Part shown: positions 18,534 to 29,089 of the stretch, one piece after another
How positions within the stretch are numbered: position 1 is the first letter of the stretch
How the letters are laid out: every line of letters starts with the position of its first letter
Assembly: GCF_035610345.1 (NCBI RefSeq)
Contig: NZ_CP141212.1
Span: forward strand, 3,295,501-3,359,500
Source: Sinorhizobium meliloti
GTDB taxonomy: Bacteria > Pseudomonadota > Alphaproteobacteria > Rhizobiales > Rhizobiaceae
Direction: 5' to 3'
DNA length: 64,000 nt
Notes under the pieces: generated by a model
The model's input: only the letters and a program-made list of their open reading frames with translations
The model's database searches: none
Told to the model about the DNA's origin: nothing
Made by a program: the position numbers and the translations under genes

Positions 18534-18565
18534 TCGCCTCACCGGTCACCGGATGATCTACAACG

Positions 18566-18590
18566 AAATGCCCCGGATTCCGGGGCATTT
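18566..18590 (+). terminator. terminator of ndvA
   Basis: A perfect 11-bp stem (AAATGCCCCGG/CCGGGGCATTT, loop ATT) lies 32 bp after the ndvA stop. Its own A/T ends give a short T-run on either strand, so it might also stop transcripts coming from opgC. Confidence 0.75.
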
Positions 18591-18726
18591 CTATGTGACC
18601 GGGAAGGTCGCGACATCCGCGAGCGTCATGAGCGCCAGGGCAAATCATCGAACGGTTGTGCGGTCTGTGATGACCGGCGCCCCGCCGGGAGGGGGCGACT
18701 CTCCTCCCGGCGTGCGGATAAGTCCC

Positions 18727-19884
18727 TCACGCCGCCTTCAGCGGCGGCGCCACGGAGACCTCCTTCAGCCATTCGAGGTAATAGGCATAGGCGAAGTGCA
18801 GGCCGATGCCGCCGATGACGAAGATCGTGCCGATGGTCCGGTCCCGGTCGGTGACGAGAAGCAGCACCTGGCCCGCCATTGCGAGGATCGTCCCGAAAAT
18901 GAAGACGGCAAGCGAATGGCGCCCGATCATCACCAGGGGATGGTTGCTCCCCACTCGCGTCAGCCGGCTGAAGACGGGGACGGTTGCGAGAATATAGGCA
19001 AGCGCCAGCACATGCAGCAGCCGCGTCAGCGACAGGAAGGTCTTGTCGAAGCCGGTCAGCACCGCAGGCAGGCCGAAGGAGAGATCGATGTTCCACCAGG
19101 AAAACAGCACCCAGAAGGCGGAAATCGCGAGATAGGCGACGGAAAGGCCGAGAAGCCAGGGGCTCCGCGGGAGACTCCCGCCCCGCCGCACATGGCTCAT
19201 GCACAGAATGCCGATCACGAACAGGAACTGCCAGGACCAGGGATTGAGGAACCAGTAGCCGTCGTCGAGAAAGTTATAGGGCACCATTTTGAAGCAGCCG
19301 GCAGCGAGCCAGAGCGTCGCGGAAAATGCGAACAGCAATCGGGGGCGCACGGCATTCAGCCACAGAAACCCGGGCAGCAGCAGGAACAGCACCGCATACA
19401 TTGACAGAATGTTGTTGTAGCCGAGCTGGTGCCCGAGCAGCACCATCGCGACGATCCCTTGCTCCGTCTGCTCGACGATCGGCCGGATGTTGATCTCGCC
19501 GATCAGTTCCTGACGGCCGAAATAGAGGGCGCCGCCGGCGAAGATCGCAAGCGTCACCACGCTCGTCATGATGTGCGCAACATAGAGCGCCAAGGCGCGC
19601 CGCCATATCTTCAGCGTGAGGGCGAGCCGGCCGCCGGCCAGGAACTTGCCGGAATAGGCCGCTCCCACCGACAGGCCGGAGATCAGCACGAAGGCCTCCG
19701 CCGAATCGGAAAAGCCGAAATTCTTGTGGGTCAGATATTCGAGATACTGGCCCGGTACATGGTTGACGAAGATGGTCAGCAGGCAAAGTGCCCGAAAAAC
19801 GTCGAGGCGTGTGTCGCGCCCGGTCGGCACCGGAGGGGCGACCCCTCTCTGATCGGTGCCGCCCTCAAAGGTCTTCTGCAGCAT
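18727..19884 (-). CDS. opgC: OpgC-type membrane acyltransferase for periplasmic glucans
   Basis: A membrane protein of about 385 residues with ten or so hydrophobic helices and the OpgC domain: RDTRLDVFRALCLLTIFVNHVPG at the N-terminus (the conserved R-x-D...H of membrane acyltransferases), then NFGFSDSAEAFVLISGLSVG and DDGYWFLNPWSWQFLFVIGI. OpgC enzymes add succinyl groups to osmoregulated periplasmic glucans. Its place between ndvA and ndvB makes the cyclic glucan the probable acceptor. The start is unsure: ATG 19884 is used; GTG 19920 would add 12 residues but its ribosome site touches the codon. It lies 288 bp downstream of ndvB on the same strand, so cotranscription with ndvB is possible. 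Confidence 0.88.
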   Translation of the reverse strand: MLQKTFEGGTDQRGVAPPVPTGRDTRLDVFRALCLLTIFVNHVPGQYLEYLTHKNFGFSDSAEAFVLISGLSVGAAYSGKFLAGGRLALTLKIWRRALALYVAHIMTSVVTLAIFAGGALYFGRQELIGEINIRPIVEQTEQGIVAMVLLGHQLGYNNILSMYAVLFLLLPGFLWLNAVRPRLLFAFSATLWLAAGCFKMVPYNFLDDGYWFLNPWSWQFLFVIGILCMSHVRRGGSLPRSPWLLGLSVAYLAISAFWVLFSWWNIDLSFGLPAVLTGFDKTFLSLTRLLHVLALAYILATVPVFSRLTRVGSNHPLVMIGRHSLAVFIFGTILAMAGQVLLLVTDRDRTIGTIFVIGGIGLHFAYAYYLEWLKEVSVAPPLKAA

Positions 19885-20171
19885 GCGCGTTGATATCCGG
19901 GATTTGGCGCCCCGCCCCACCCCTGTTGAAACCGGCGCCGTCGTGCCGCCCCGATGCGGGCGGCGCCGACGCCATGAATGAATGGCGAACCTGACACGGC
20001 AAAGAAAAGCCGGCCTTGCCTCCGAGCGGGACGAGGAAATGTGTGTACCGTTTTACGCCCTGCATTCCGCTCGACTTGTTGGATCGGATCACGATTGCTT
20101 TGGGTCGTTCGATCCAAGCCATCGTGATCCAGGAAAACAAAGCCGGTTCAGCTCGTGCTTCAAGCCGGCAG

Positions 20172-23100
20172 CTACAGCAAAACCCCTTCATGCGCGTTTT
20201 CTGTGACACTATTATTTACGCTTACGACCGGTTCGCCACTTTTTGGATCGCGGCTGACGGAAATCCGGTGCGTGGCGCCGTTCACGCGCACTTCGGCCGA
20301 AAAGCCCGGCCATTCGGAGGGTAGGACGGGCCGGATCAAGAGCTTGTCACCCCGCTTGCGGATGCCGAGAATCCCCTCGACACCGGCGCGGTAGAGCCAG
20401 CCGGCGGAGCCCGTGTACCAGGTCCAGCCGCCGCGGCCGGCAAGCGCGCCTTCTCCATAAATATCGGCAGCAACCACATAGGGCTCGACACGATAATGTT
20501 CGGCGTCCTCCTGGCTGAGAGCATGCGACACGGGGTTGAGCATGCTGAAGGTGCGCCAGGCCTCTTCCGCCCGCTCCTGGGCGGCGAATGCCAGCACCAC
20601 CCAGGTGGCCGCGTGGGTATATTGCCCGCCATTCTCCCGCACGCCCGGGGGATAGGCCTTGATGTAGCCCGGGTCCTGCTTCGTCGTCTCGAGCGGCGGC
20701 GTGAACAGCCGGACAATGCGCTTTTCGGGATCTACGAGCTCCGCCATCACCGCGTCCATTGCGCGCAGAGAACGCTCCTTGTCGCCCTCTCCCGAAAGCG
20801 TGCTCCAGGATTGCGCGATCGAATCGATGCGGCACTCGCCGTTCTCCGCCGATCCGAGCGGCGTGCCGTCGTCGTAATAGCCGCGGCGATAGTAATCGCC
20901 GTCCCAGCCTGCCTGTTCCAGCGCATCCTTCAGTGCTTCGAGATGCCGCTCCCATAGGGCCAGGCGCGGCTTGTCCTTGCGGGCACGGGCATAGGGCAGG
21001 AACGCGCGCAGGGTGCCTGCCAGGAACCAGCCGAGCCAGACGCTCGTGCCCTTCCCGCCCTCCCCGACACGGTTCATGCCGTCGTTCCAGTCGCCGCCGA
21101 GAATGAGCGGCAGACCGTTGGCGCCGGTCCGGCGGATGGCGAGATCGACCGCACGGGCGCAATGCTCGTAGACGTCGCCCACCTCGTCGGCCACATCCGG
21201 CTTGTAGAAGCTGTCGTGCTGGCCTTCTTCCAGAGCCGGCCCGGTGATGAAAGGAACTTTCTCCTTGAGTATCTCTTCCTCGCCGGTGACGGCGCAATAA
21301 TGCGCAACCGCGTGAGCGAGCCAGACCACGTCGTCCGAGATCATCGTGCGGACGCCCGCGTCCGTGCCGGGCAGCCACCAATGCTGCACGTCGCCTTCGA
21401 CGAACTGCCGCGCCGCGGCATTGAGGATCTGCGCACGGGCAAGCGCCGGCCGATGGATGAGGAAGGCAAGCGTATCCTGCAGCTGATCGCGGAAACCGAA
21501 GGCACCGCTTGCCTGGTAGAAGGCCGAGCGTGCCATGATCCGGCAGCCGAGCGCCTGATAGGGAAGCCAGTGGTTGATCATGTGGTTGAAGGCGCGATCG
21601 GGCGTCTCCACCTTCACGACTCCGGTGAAATCACCCCAGAACGCCTTCGCCGCTTCGAGCGCAGCGTCGAAACTGTCCGCCCTGAGTTCCTCCAGCATCG
21701 CCTGCACCTGATCGGAATTGTCGGCATCACCGAGGAAGAAGGTGACCTGTCGCTCCACGCCCGCCTCGATGGTGAGATCCGTGGCGAGCGCCGCGCAGGC
21801 ATCCCCGTCCACATCCGTCGATCCGGTGAGCTCGGCGCCGGCGATCACTGCCTGCGGGGCGAGGATTCCTCCGGCCCGGCCAAGGAATTCCCGCCGGCTC
21901 GCCGTATAGCCGGCGATATCGCCGTCGCTGGCGAAGAACGCGCACCGGCCCGGATAGTCGATGCTGTGGGGATTGGTGGCGACGAGCGTCTTCGCGCTTT
22001 CGTCCCACTCACTGAGGACGAAGGGCGCGGTACGGCTGCGATTGTTGCCGAGCACCCATTCCGCGTAGCCGTAGATGCGCAACTTGCGCGCGGCCGAACT
22101 GCGGTTGCGGATCGTCAGCCGGATGAGCTTGGCCGGAAGGCTCCTGTGGACCGTATGCATGGCCTCGATCTCGAGCTCGTCCTGCGTGCTGAGAAAGCGC
22201 GAATAGCCGAGGCCGTGACGGGTCTCGAACTGGGCGGACTTGCGTCGCGATAGTGCGGCATAGGGCGTCAGCACCGCGCCGCTTGCCATGTCGCGCACGA
22301 AGATCGCCTCGCCCGGACGATTTACGACCGCGTCGTTGGTCCAGGGCGTCAACTGATAGTCGCGCGAATTGCGGCTCCAGGAGAAGGCCGCACCTTCGGC
22401 GGAGATATGGAAGCCGAATTGCTCGTTGGAGATGACGTTGATCCAGGGTTGCGGCGTCGCCTCGCCTCCGCGCAGCCGCACGGCATATTCGCGGCCGTCC
22501 TCGGCAAAGCCGCCGAAACCGTTCCAGTAATCCAGGTCGCCGCCGTCGAGTTCGACCGCCACCGGCTCGTCGGTCTCCCGTATCACCGGCAGCAGCATCT
22601 CGGCGCCCTCCTCCTTCTTTTCGGAAGGTTTGGAGTAGAGCGATGTGGCGCGGGCTATCTGATCCGAGATCGTGCCGTTGCGGGCATGGAAGACGGCCCG
22701 CGATGCCGAGATCAGCGTCGACCAGGTTTCCGGTTCCATCAGGTCCCGGCGCACCGCAAAGATGTGCTGGCGCGGGCCGTCCGAAAGGCCGCGAAGCCTC
22801 AAATTCTCGCACATGGAGTCGAGCGTGTGCTGCAGATCCTGCGCATAGGAGGAGGCGCGCTCGTTGACCACCACCAGATCGGCGGTGATGCCGCGAGCTC
22901 TCAGATATTCCTGCGCCCGCAAGGCCTCGCGGGCGATGCCCAGATCGCCGTCGTCGTTGATCCTGAGGCAGAAGATCGGGAAATCGCCGGAGATCGCCAG
23001 CGGCCACAGCGCCGATTGCGAGGCAAGCCCGGTCTTGACGGTCTCCGCGTCGGCCCGAAGGTGCATATCCGGATAGACGAGATAGCGGCCGAGCATCTGG

Positions 23101-26100
23101 AAGCTCGCGGCCTCCTTCGAGGTGATCCCGACATGGCGCATCTGCACCTGGCTGCGGGTCCAGGCATGGATGAGCTCGTGATTGAAGGTTTCCGGATGCC
23201 GGTAACGGTCGATCGCCCGATCGACGCCTTCCCTGTCCGGGGCGGCGATCGTCCAGAAGATGACGCTCACCTTCTTGCCCGCCGGCACGCGTACGACGCG
23301 ACGGAGCGACACGATCGGATCGAGCGTGAAGCCGTCGGTGCCGGAAAGCGTGGCGCCCGGGTCGAATGCGGCCGCCTCGGCAATCGTGCGGCCCTGGCCG
23401 AGGAAGCGCCGGCGATCGGTCTCCGCCTGCGTGTGGCGCTCGCTGCCGGCATTGTCGGTGACGAGATGGGCGACCTCGATGTCCGGATCGCCGGGGCTGC
23501 GCTTGTTGCGCGAGACCCATATCACGTCTCCGTGACGGCTGATCTCGGTGCGGATGAACATCTTCGAGAAGGTCGGGTGCGAGCTGTCGGCATCGTCCAT
23601 GGCAAGCACGGGCTCGGCATAAGACGTCACCTCGATGAACCGGTCTTCCGTACCCGTGTTGAGCAGGATAACCCGACGGCCTTCGGCATCGTGCTCGGTG
23701 GCGACGATGCATTCCACCTCGCTTGTCAGATCGCCGACGGTCTTGACGTATTCGGCCTTGTCGTCGCCGAAGCGGGTAACGGTCTTTTCGCCCGGCGCAC
23801 GCCGGGGTTCGGCCGTCGCCGACCACCAGTCGCCCGTCACCGTGTCGCGAAGGAAGATGAAGGTCCCCGTCCTGTCCTCGACCGGGTCCGGAGTCCATCT
23901 CGTGACCGCCTGGCCGTTCCAGCGGGCATAGCCCGCCCCTGTCGCCGTCAGCATGACGGAGTAGTGACCGTTCGACAGCAGAACCGTCTCGCGATCCTGG
24001 TTGATCGGGTCTTCGACGACGCGGACTTCGGGGCGCAGGAGATCGGCCTGGCCCTTGCCCAGCGCTTCCGGCTCGCGCTTGGCGGCCATGACCGGGATGT
24101 CGCGCGGCGCCTTCTCCTGCAGGAGGAGTTCGGCGGCCTCGATGACGGGGTCGGCATGGAACCACTCGCGCAGCTGCCCGTTGAAGACGACATTTGCGAC
24201 CGCGGCGACCGACATGCCGTGATGATGGGCATAATAGTTGCGCACGACGGCGCATTTCTGCCCTTCCGGCACGCGCGTCGGCGTGAAGTCGACGGCGTCG
24301 TGATAGCCGTAGGCCCCAAGGGCGCCGACCTCCCGGAGCCGCGCCAGGTTGGCGAGCGCCGATTTCGGATCGTACATGCAGGCGAGAATGGACGCGTAAG
24401 GTGCGATGACGGCATTCTGCCCGAGGCCGCGCTTCAGACCCAGCGTCGGCACGCCGAAGTTCGTATACTGGTAGGTCAGCTCGTGGTCGCGCGCATTGAA
24501 CGCCGCCTCGGAAATGCCCCATGGCGTCCCGAGCCGACGGCCGTGATTGATCTGCTCCTGGACCACCAGATTGTTGGTCTGGTTGAGGATGCCGCCCTGC
24601 CGCTCCTGCATGACCAGCGGCGGCATCAGATATTCGAACATCGAACCCGACCAGGAGACGAGCGCACCGCGCGCGCCGATCGGCACGATCGGACGGCCGA
24701 GCTTGTACCAGTGCTCGGTCGGCAGATCCCCCTTGGCGATCGCGAAAAGGCTCGTCAGCCGCGCCTCGGAGGCGAGCAGATCGTAGCAGGCCTCGTCGAG
24801 CTCGTTGGCGTTGACCCGGTAGCCGATCGACAGCAGCCGCCGCTCCGGCCGGAACAGGAAGCTGAAGTCCATGGAGAAGGCGATGTCGCGTGCGCGCTCC
24901 TTGAGCACCAGCAGACGCTGGCGCAGAGCCTCGATGGCACCGAGGTCGAAGACGCCGTCGGCGATATGTGCCTCGCAGGCGGCCACCAGCGAGCCCGCCC
25001 ATGTCGCCACTTCGCCGCTGGGGACGGTGCGCACCTCATGGTCGAGATTGACCGTCAGCTTGTGCATGTCGCGTGCGAGCACCGCGAGGTTGATCACCCG
25101 GATGGAGGCGAATTCGCGCTCGCGCTTGACCGCCGCAAGCGCATTCTGGAAGCCGGCGATGCGCTCCTCGATCAGGCGCCTCAGCGGCCGTACGGTCTTG
25201 CGGTCGTCGGGAAGCTCGCTCAACACCTCCTTGAGGATCGCGGCGACGTCGCCGATGCCGTCGAGATTGCCCTGGACGTGGGCGGATGGCGCTTCGGCCC
25301 ATTCGCGGCACATGGAGGAGACCGCGATCAGGTGTCCGGCGAGGTTGCCGCTGTCGACCGAGGAGACATAACGCGGCTCCATCGGTTCGAGCCCGCGCGT
25401 GCGATACCAGTTGAAGAGATGGCCGCGATATTTCGGCATGCGGTCGATCGTGGCGATCGTCTGCTCGAGGCGCGTGATCGTCTCCTCGAAACCGATCCAG
25501 CCGAAGGAGCGCGCCGACATGACCGACAGGAGATAGACGCCGATATTCGTCGGCGAAGTACGCTCCGCGAGTACCGGCTGCGGCGTTTCCTGGAAGTTGT
25601 CCGGCGGCAGGAAGTTCTGCTCGGCGGTGACGAACGCCTCGAAGTAGCGCCATGTCCGCCGGGCGATCTTGCGCATCTCCTCGATCGCCTCCTCGGAAAC
25701 GGCGAGCTGGTCTTCGGTCTCGGCGGACTGGCTCACGAACCAGGCGACCGCAGGCGAGGCGGCCCAGATAAGGGCAAAGGGCAGCCCGATGAAGGGCAGC
25801 CCCGTATCGGAGATGGCGGCAAGCGCCAGCGACACCAGTGCAAGCGCCGGTGCCGTCCACATCGCGCGGAAGTAGTCGCCGATCGAACCGTGGCCGGCGC
25901 TCTGCACCTGCGCGGCGGTGCGCCATTCGAGCATCAGCTTGCGGCTGACGAAGGTGCGATAGAGCGAGCGCACGATCGCATCCGCCATCATCGCCGCGTT
26001 GTGCGCGATGAAGACGATGCGCAACGCGACCTGCGCGTTGGCGGCGCGGATGTCCGACAGCACCGTGTGGAGATGCGCACGCGCGACGATGTCGTTGCGC

Positions 26101-28784
26101 CGCGGCATGATCCCGGAGATCAGCGACAGCGTCGGCGCGACGAACAGGCTGAAAATCAGCACGAGCTGCCAGATCAGCGCCGGGGTCGGCTCCATGTAGT
26201 ACCAGCCCATGACCGAAGCGGCGAGCCAGGCGACGGGAATGAGCGAGCGGCGCAGGTTGTCGTACATCTTCCAGCGCCCGAGCATCGAAAGGCCGTTCTT
26301 CGGATTGAAGATATACGGCAGGAGCTGCCAGTCGCCTCGCGCCCAACGATGCTGACGCGACATCTCGACCTCGTAGCGGGTCGGAAAATCCTCGACGAGC
26401 TCGATGTCGGTCACCAGCGCGCAACGCGCATAGGAACCTTCGAGAAGGTCGTGGCTGAGCACCGCATTTTCTTCGATCCTGCTCTTGAGAGCAGCCTCGA
26501 AGGCGTCGACATGATAGAGGCCCTTGCCGGTGAAGCTGCCTTCGCCGGCAATGTCCTGATAGACGTCCGACACGGTGAAGACGTAAGGGTCGATGCCGCG
26601 ATTGATGGTGAAGATGCGCTGGAAGGCCGAGGCCTCGCTGCCGGTGGTGAGCGACGGCGTCACGCGCGGCTGCAGGAGGCTGTAGCCGGTCACGACCTCC
26701 TGTGTCCTCGGATTGACGACCGGCCGGTTGATCGGGTGATACAGCTTGCCGACGAGCTTGGTCACCGCGTCGCGCATGAGACGCGTGTCGGAGTCGAGCG
26801 TCATCACATATTGCACGCCCTCCGGCACCGTGTTGGCGCCCTGAAGGAAGGAGGTATCGCGGTCGCCGCGAAGCAGCAGATTCAACTCGTGCAGCTTGCC
26901 GCGCTTGCGCTCCCATCCCATCCACACGCCCTCGGCCTCGTTGTAGAGGCGGCGGCGGTGCAGCAGGAAGAAGCGCGTCTTGCCGTCATAGGCATAGCGG
27001 GCCGAGAGAGACGCGATCTCGCGCTTGGCATATTCGAGAACATCCGTGTCGGCAGGTGCCTCCTCCGACTTGCTGTCGGCCCAATCGCTCAGGAGCGCGA
27101 AATAGATCTCGCCGCGCGGATTGGCGAGATAGTGAACCTCGAGGTTGCGCACGAGCTCGTCTACATGATCGCGCTTGGCAATCAGGCAAGGCACCACGAC
27201 CAGCGTGCGTCCATCCTCGGGTATTCCGTCGAGAAACTCGTAACCGACCAGCCGCGAGGGTTTGGCAAACAGCGTGAAGACCGTGTTGAACAGGCCCATC
27301 GCGCCTTCGGAGGCAGGCAGCGCGAAGAGCAGGAGCATGATCAGCTTCGCGCCGCTCGGAATATCCATCGGGCTGACGAAGGCATAGACGACGATCATCG
27401 CCAGGATCGTCAAGAGAATGTTCGGCCCGGCTATGGCGAACCAGTCGAGCTTGCGGACCGACCGGATGAGGTGCTGGAAGATCGAGGGCGAATAGCCGAT
27501 CCTCTTCTCGAGGGCCAGGCGCTGCTTGCCGACGAGGAAGGAGCCGACATTCGGCTCCTGCAGAGGCGCTTCGACGGCCGCGGCGGCTTTTGCCTCCTCG
27601 ACCATCTCGATCGCGATCTTCGTGACTTCATGCTCGCTGTGACCGGACCGGCGGGCAAGCTTCTCGATCGTGTCGCGATACGTGTTGCGCGATCCGAAAT
27701 CGAGCGCCGCATAGTCGGATCCTTCGCGCAGCGTCGCATCGATCTTGCTGACGCTTTCGAACCAGACGGCCCAGTCCGTGTCGTCGATCTCGCGCAGGCT
27801 GCGGATGATATTGCTCATCGTCGCGTTGCCGGACGAAAGGCGGTTCTGCTCCGCTACCAGCGCCTCCTCGACGTCGGTGCCACGCCTCTCCAGCCTCTCC
27901 TCGATCCAAGCGATCACGGCACCCGAACTCTGGGAACCGTCACGCATGCGGTAAAGGAGCTGTGCGATGAAAGTGTTGTCGGCGGCAAGCGCCTCGGACT
28001 CCACCAGAAGCGTCCGGCAGCCTTCCGGATCGTTCAGCCGGATGAGCTGGTCAGCGACCTCGTTCGCTTTCCGCCGCATGCCGCGCGAGCGCTCGACGCG
28101 GATGGCGATGCGCCTCAGATTTTCGATGAGGACGAAACGCAGGATCGACGGCAACGCCCACAATTCGCCGATCTTGAGGGTCTCGTGCTCCTGGAAGCCC
28201 TCCACCATCGCGGTGATGCTTTCCCGCGTGACGGTACTGTGGGTATGGGCGACGTAAAGCCAGGCAAGGGCCATCGTGCGCGGGATGACGGTTCCGGAGA
28301 CCGATAGCGTCGGCAGTTGCCGGTAGAAACGGCGTGGAAAGTCCCGCCGTACCTCCTGGATCGCCTCTTCGACGACGTGGTGGTTGTCGAGCAGCCATTC
28401 GGCTGCAGGCGTGATCGAGGCGCCGGCTTCCACGTCGGCCGCGGTCGCCCGGTAGACGCGCAGGATTTCCTTCTCGTTCTCCCGGTGGCGGACGCGAAAT
28501 TCGAACGGAAAGAAGCCCGGCAGAGCGGAAGTGCCGTGTTCGGCGAGGCTCGCGCCGCATGCTCGCAGGTCGTCGATCGAGAAATAGGTCGAGCGGATCG
28601 AATCGTTGTAGTCGATCTGCTTCGCTTCCGGTTCGCGCGGTAAATTGGGCTGCGTTGTGTTCTGGAGCATGGGTACGGATTCTGGTTCCACTCGGGACTG
28701 ATCGGCCCGGTTGTCGTTGTTCTGCCGGTGTGGCTGCGACCCCGAGGATGCAGACGGCGCCGGCGCGTTTCTAGACACGGTCAT
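20172..28784 (-). CDS. ndvB: cyclic beta-1,2-glucan synthase
   Basis: A 2870-residue inner-membrane enzyme that initiates, elongates, cyclises and trims beta-1,2-glucan from UDP-glucose. After an N-terminal region and membrane segments (about 465-520) comes the family 84 glycosyltransferase, with the DxD motif MTLDSDTR (about 660) and QHRWARGDWQ (about 808). More membrane helices follow (about 840-1010). The middle part (about 1050-1500) is the glycoamylase-like region assigned in this family to cyclisation. The C-terminal third is a GH94 phosphorylase-like unit that limits chain length, with GGDWNDGMNRVG (about 2565). ATG 28784 has a near-perfect AAGGAGGG site. An internal Met (residue 39) would give about 2832 residues, the length I recall for S. 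meliloti NdvB, but lacks a ribosome site. Confidence 0.97.
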   Translation of the reverse strand: MTVSRNAPAPSASSGSQPHRQNNDNRADQSRVEPESVPMLQNTTQPNLPREPEAKQIDYNDSIRSTYFSIDDLRACGASLAEHGTSALPGFFPFEFRVRHRENEKEILRVYRATAADVEAGASITPAAEWLLDNHHVVEEAIQEVRRDFPRRFYRQLPTLSVSGTVIPRTMALAWLYVAHTHSTVTRESITAMVEGFQEHETLKIGELWALPSILRFVLIENLRRIAIRVERSRGMRRKANEVADQLIRLNDPEGCRTLLVESEALAADNTFIAQLLYRMRDGSQSSGAVIAWIEERLERRGTDVEEALVAEQNRLSSGNATMSNIIRSLREIDDTDWAVWFESVSKIDATLREGSDYAALDFGSRNTYRDTIEKLARRSGHSEHEVTKIAIEMVEEAKAAAAVEAPLQEPNVGSFLVGKQRLALEKRIGYSPSIFQHLIRSVRKLDWFAIAGPNILLTILAMIVVYAFVSPMDIPSGAKLIMLLLFALPASEGAMGLFNTVFTLFAKPSRLVGYEFLDGIPEDGRTLVVVPCLIAKRDHVDELVRNLEVHYLANPRGEIYFALLSDWADSKSEEAPADTDVLEYAKREIASLSARYAYDGKTRFFLLHRRRLYNEAEGVWMGWERKRGKLHELNLLLRGDRDTSFLQGANTVPEGVQYVMTLDSDTRLMRDAVTKLVGKLYHPINRPVVNPRTQEVVTGYSLLQPRVTPSLTTGSEASAFQRIFTINRGIDPYVFTVSDVYQDIAGEGSFTGKGLYHVDAFEAALKSRIEENAVLSHDLLEGSYARCALVTDIELVEDFPTRYEVEMSRQHRWARGDWQLLPYIFNPKNGLSMLGRWKMYDNLRRSLIPVAWLAASVMGWYYMEPTPALIWQLVLIFSLFVAPTLSLISGIMPRRNDIVARAHLHTVLSDIRAANAQVALRIVFIAHNAAMMADAIVRSLYRTFVSRKLMLEWRTAAQVQSAGHGSIGDYFRAMWTAPALALVSLALAAISDTGLPFIGLPFALIWAASPAVAWFVSQSAETEDQLAVSEEAIEEMRKIARRTWRYFEAFVTAEQNFLPPDNFQETPQPVLAERTSPTNIGVYLLSVMSARSFGWIGFEETITRLEQTIATIDRMPKYRGHLFNWYRTRGLEPMEPRYVSSVDSGNLAGHLIAVSSMCREWAEAPSAHVQGNLDGIGDVAAILKEVLSELPDDRKTVRPLRRLIEERIAGFQNALAAVKREREFASIRVINLAVLARDMHKLTVNLDHEVRTVPSGEVATWAGSLVAACEAHIADGVFDLGAIEALRQRLLVLKERARDIAFSMDFSFLFRPERRLLSIGYRVNANELDEACYDLLASEARLTSLFAIAKGDLPTEHWYKLGRPIVPIGARGALVSWSGSMFEYLMPPLVMQERQGGILNQTNNLVVQEQINHGRRLGTPWGISEAAFNARDHELTYQYTNFGVPTLGLKRGLGQNAVIAPYASILACMYDPKSALANLARLREVGALGAYGYHDAVDFTPTRVPEGQKCAVVRNYYAHHHGMSVAAVANVVFNGQLREWFHADPVIEAAELLLQEKAPRDIPVMAAKREPEALGKGQADLLRPEVRVVEDPINQDRETVLLSNGHYSVMLTATGAGYARWNGQAVTRWTPDPVEDRTGTFIFLRDTVTGDWWSATAEPRRAPGEKTVTRFGDDKAEYVKTVGDLTSEVECIVATEHDAEGRRVILLNTGTEDRFIEVTSYAEPVLAMDDADSSHPTFSKMFIRTEISRHGDVIWVSRNKRSPGDPDIEVAHLVTDNAGSERHTQAETDRRRFLGQGRTIAEAAAFDPGATLSGTDGFTLDPIVSLRRVVRVPAGKKVSVIFWTIAAPDREGVDRAIDRYRHPETFNHELIHAWTRSQVQMRHVGITSKEAASFQMLGRYLVYPDMHLRADAETVKTGLASQSALWPLAISGDFPIFCLRINDDGDLGIAREALRAQEYLRARGITADLVVVNERASSYAQDLQHTLDSMCENLRLRGLSDGPRQHIFAVRRDLMEPETWSTLISASRAVFHARNGTISDQIARATSLYSKPSEKKEEGAEMLLPVIRETDEPVAVELDGGDLDYWNGFGGFAEDGREYAVRLRGGEATPQPWINVISNEQFGFHISAEGAAFSWSRNSRDYQLTPWTNDAVVNRPGEAIFVRDMASGAVLTPYAALSRRKSAQFETRHGLGYSRFLSTQDELEIEAMHTVHRSLPAKLIRLTIRNRSSAARKLRIYGYAEWVLGNNRSRTAPFVLSEWDESAKTLVATNPHSIDYPGRCAFFASDGDIAGYTASRREFLGRAGGILAPQAVIAGAELTGSTDVDGDACAALATDLTIEAGVERQVTFFLGDADNSDQVQAMLEELRADSFDAALEAAKAFWGDFTGVVKVETPDRAFNHMINHWLPYQALGCRIMARSAFYQASGAFGFRDQLQDTLAFLIHRPALARAQILNAAARQFVEGDVQHWWLPGTDAGVRTMISDDVVWLAHAVAHYCAVTGEEEILKEKVPFITGPALEEGQHDSFYKPDVADEVGDVYEHCARAVDLAIRRTGANGLPLILGGDWNDGMNRVGEGGKGTSVWLGWFLAGTLRAFLPYARARKDKPRLALWERHLEALKDALEQAGWDGDYYRRGYYDDGTPLGSAENGECRIDSIAQSWSTLSGEGDKERSLRAMDAVMAELVDPEKRIVRLFTPPLETTKQDPGYIKAYPPGVRENGGQYTHAATWVVLAFAAQERAEEAWRTFSMLNPVSHALSQEDAEHYRVEPYVVAADIYGEGALAGRGGWTWYTGSAGWLYRAGVEGILGIRKRGDKLLIRPVLPSEWPGFSAEVRVNGATHRISVSRDPKSGEPVVSVNNSVTENAHEGVLL

Positions 28785-29089
28785 GTGCCCTCCTTCGCCG
28801 TCATTGTCCCGGGAAGAGAGTATCGGTGAAGGCAGGCGCCGAACGCAAAGCCGGCGGCGCGCTGGATTTCACGGCCGCGTGGTGCATGAAGATGGCATTT
28901 TTTAGCCGTGATGTCAGCAGCTTGCAAGGAATGCGAGCATCGCCCGCAGCCGGCTCCGGAGACCCGTAGCGCGAGGGGCCGGGCTTGCCGGCGAGCTCCC
29001 CCGATTCGATGGATATCTCTGTCAAAGTCCGCCCCTTCCTGGTGTAAGCCTATCCGCAGGCTGAGATCGTAGGCCCTCAACCGGACTTG
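28785..29089. other. gap between LysR gene and ndvB
   Basis: The 305 bp upstream of ndvB must hold its promoter. Several short open frames cross it on both strands but none has a recognisable product or good ribosome site. Apart from the strong ndvB ribosome site at its edge I see no clear element. Confidence 0.5.

Noticed and set aside
22407..28307. A 1966-codon open frame antisense to ndvB
   Set aside because: It is the mirror of the real ndvB frame, an effect of strong third-position GC. It has no signal of any family, is rich in Arg/His/Asp, and the opposite strand encodes a complete known enzyme.
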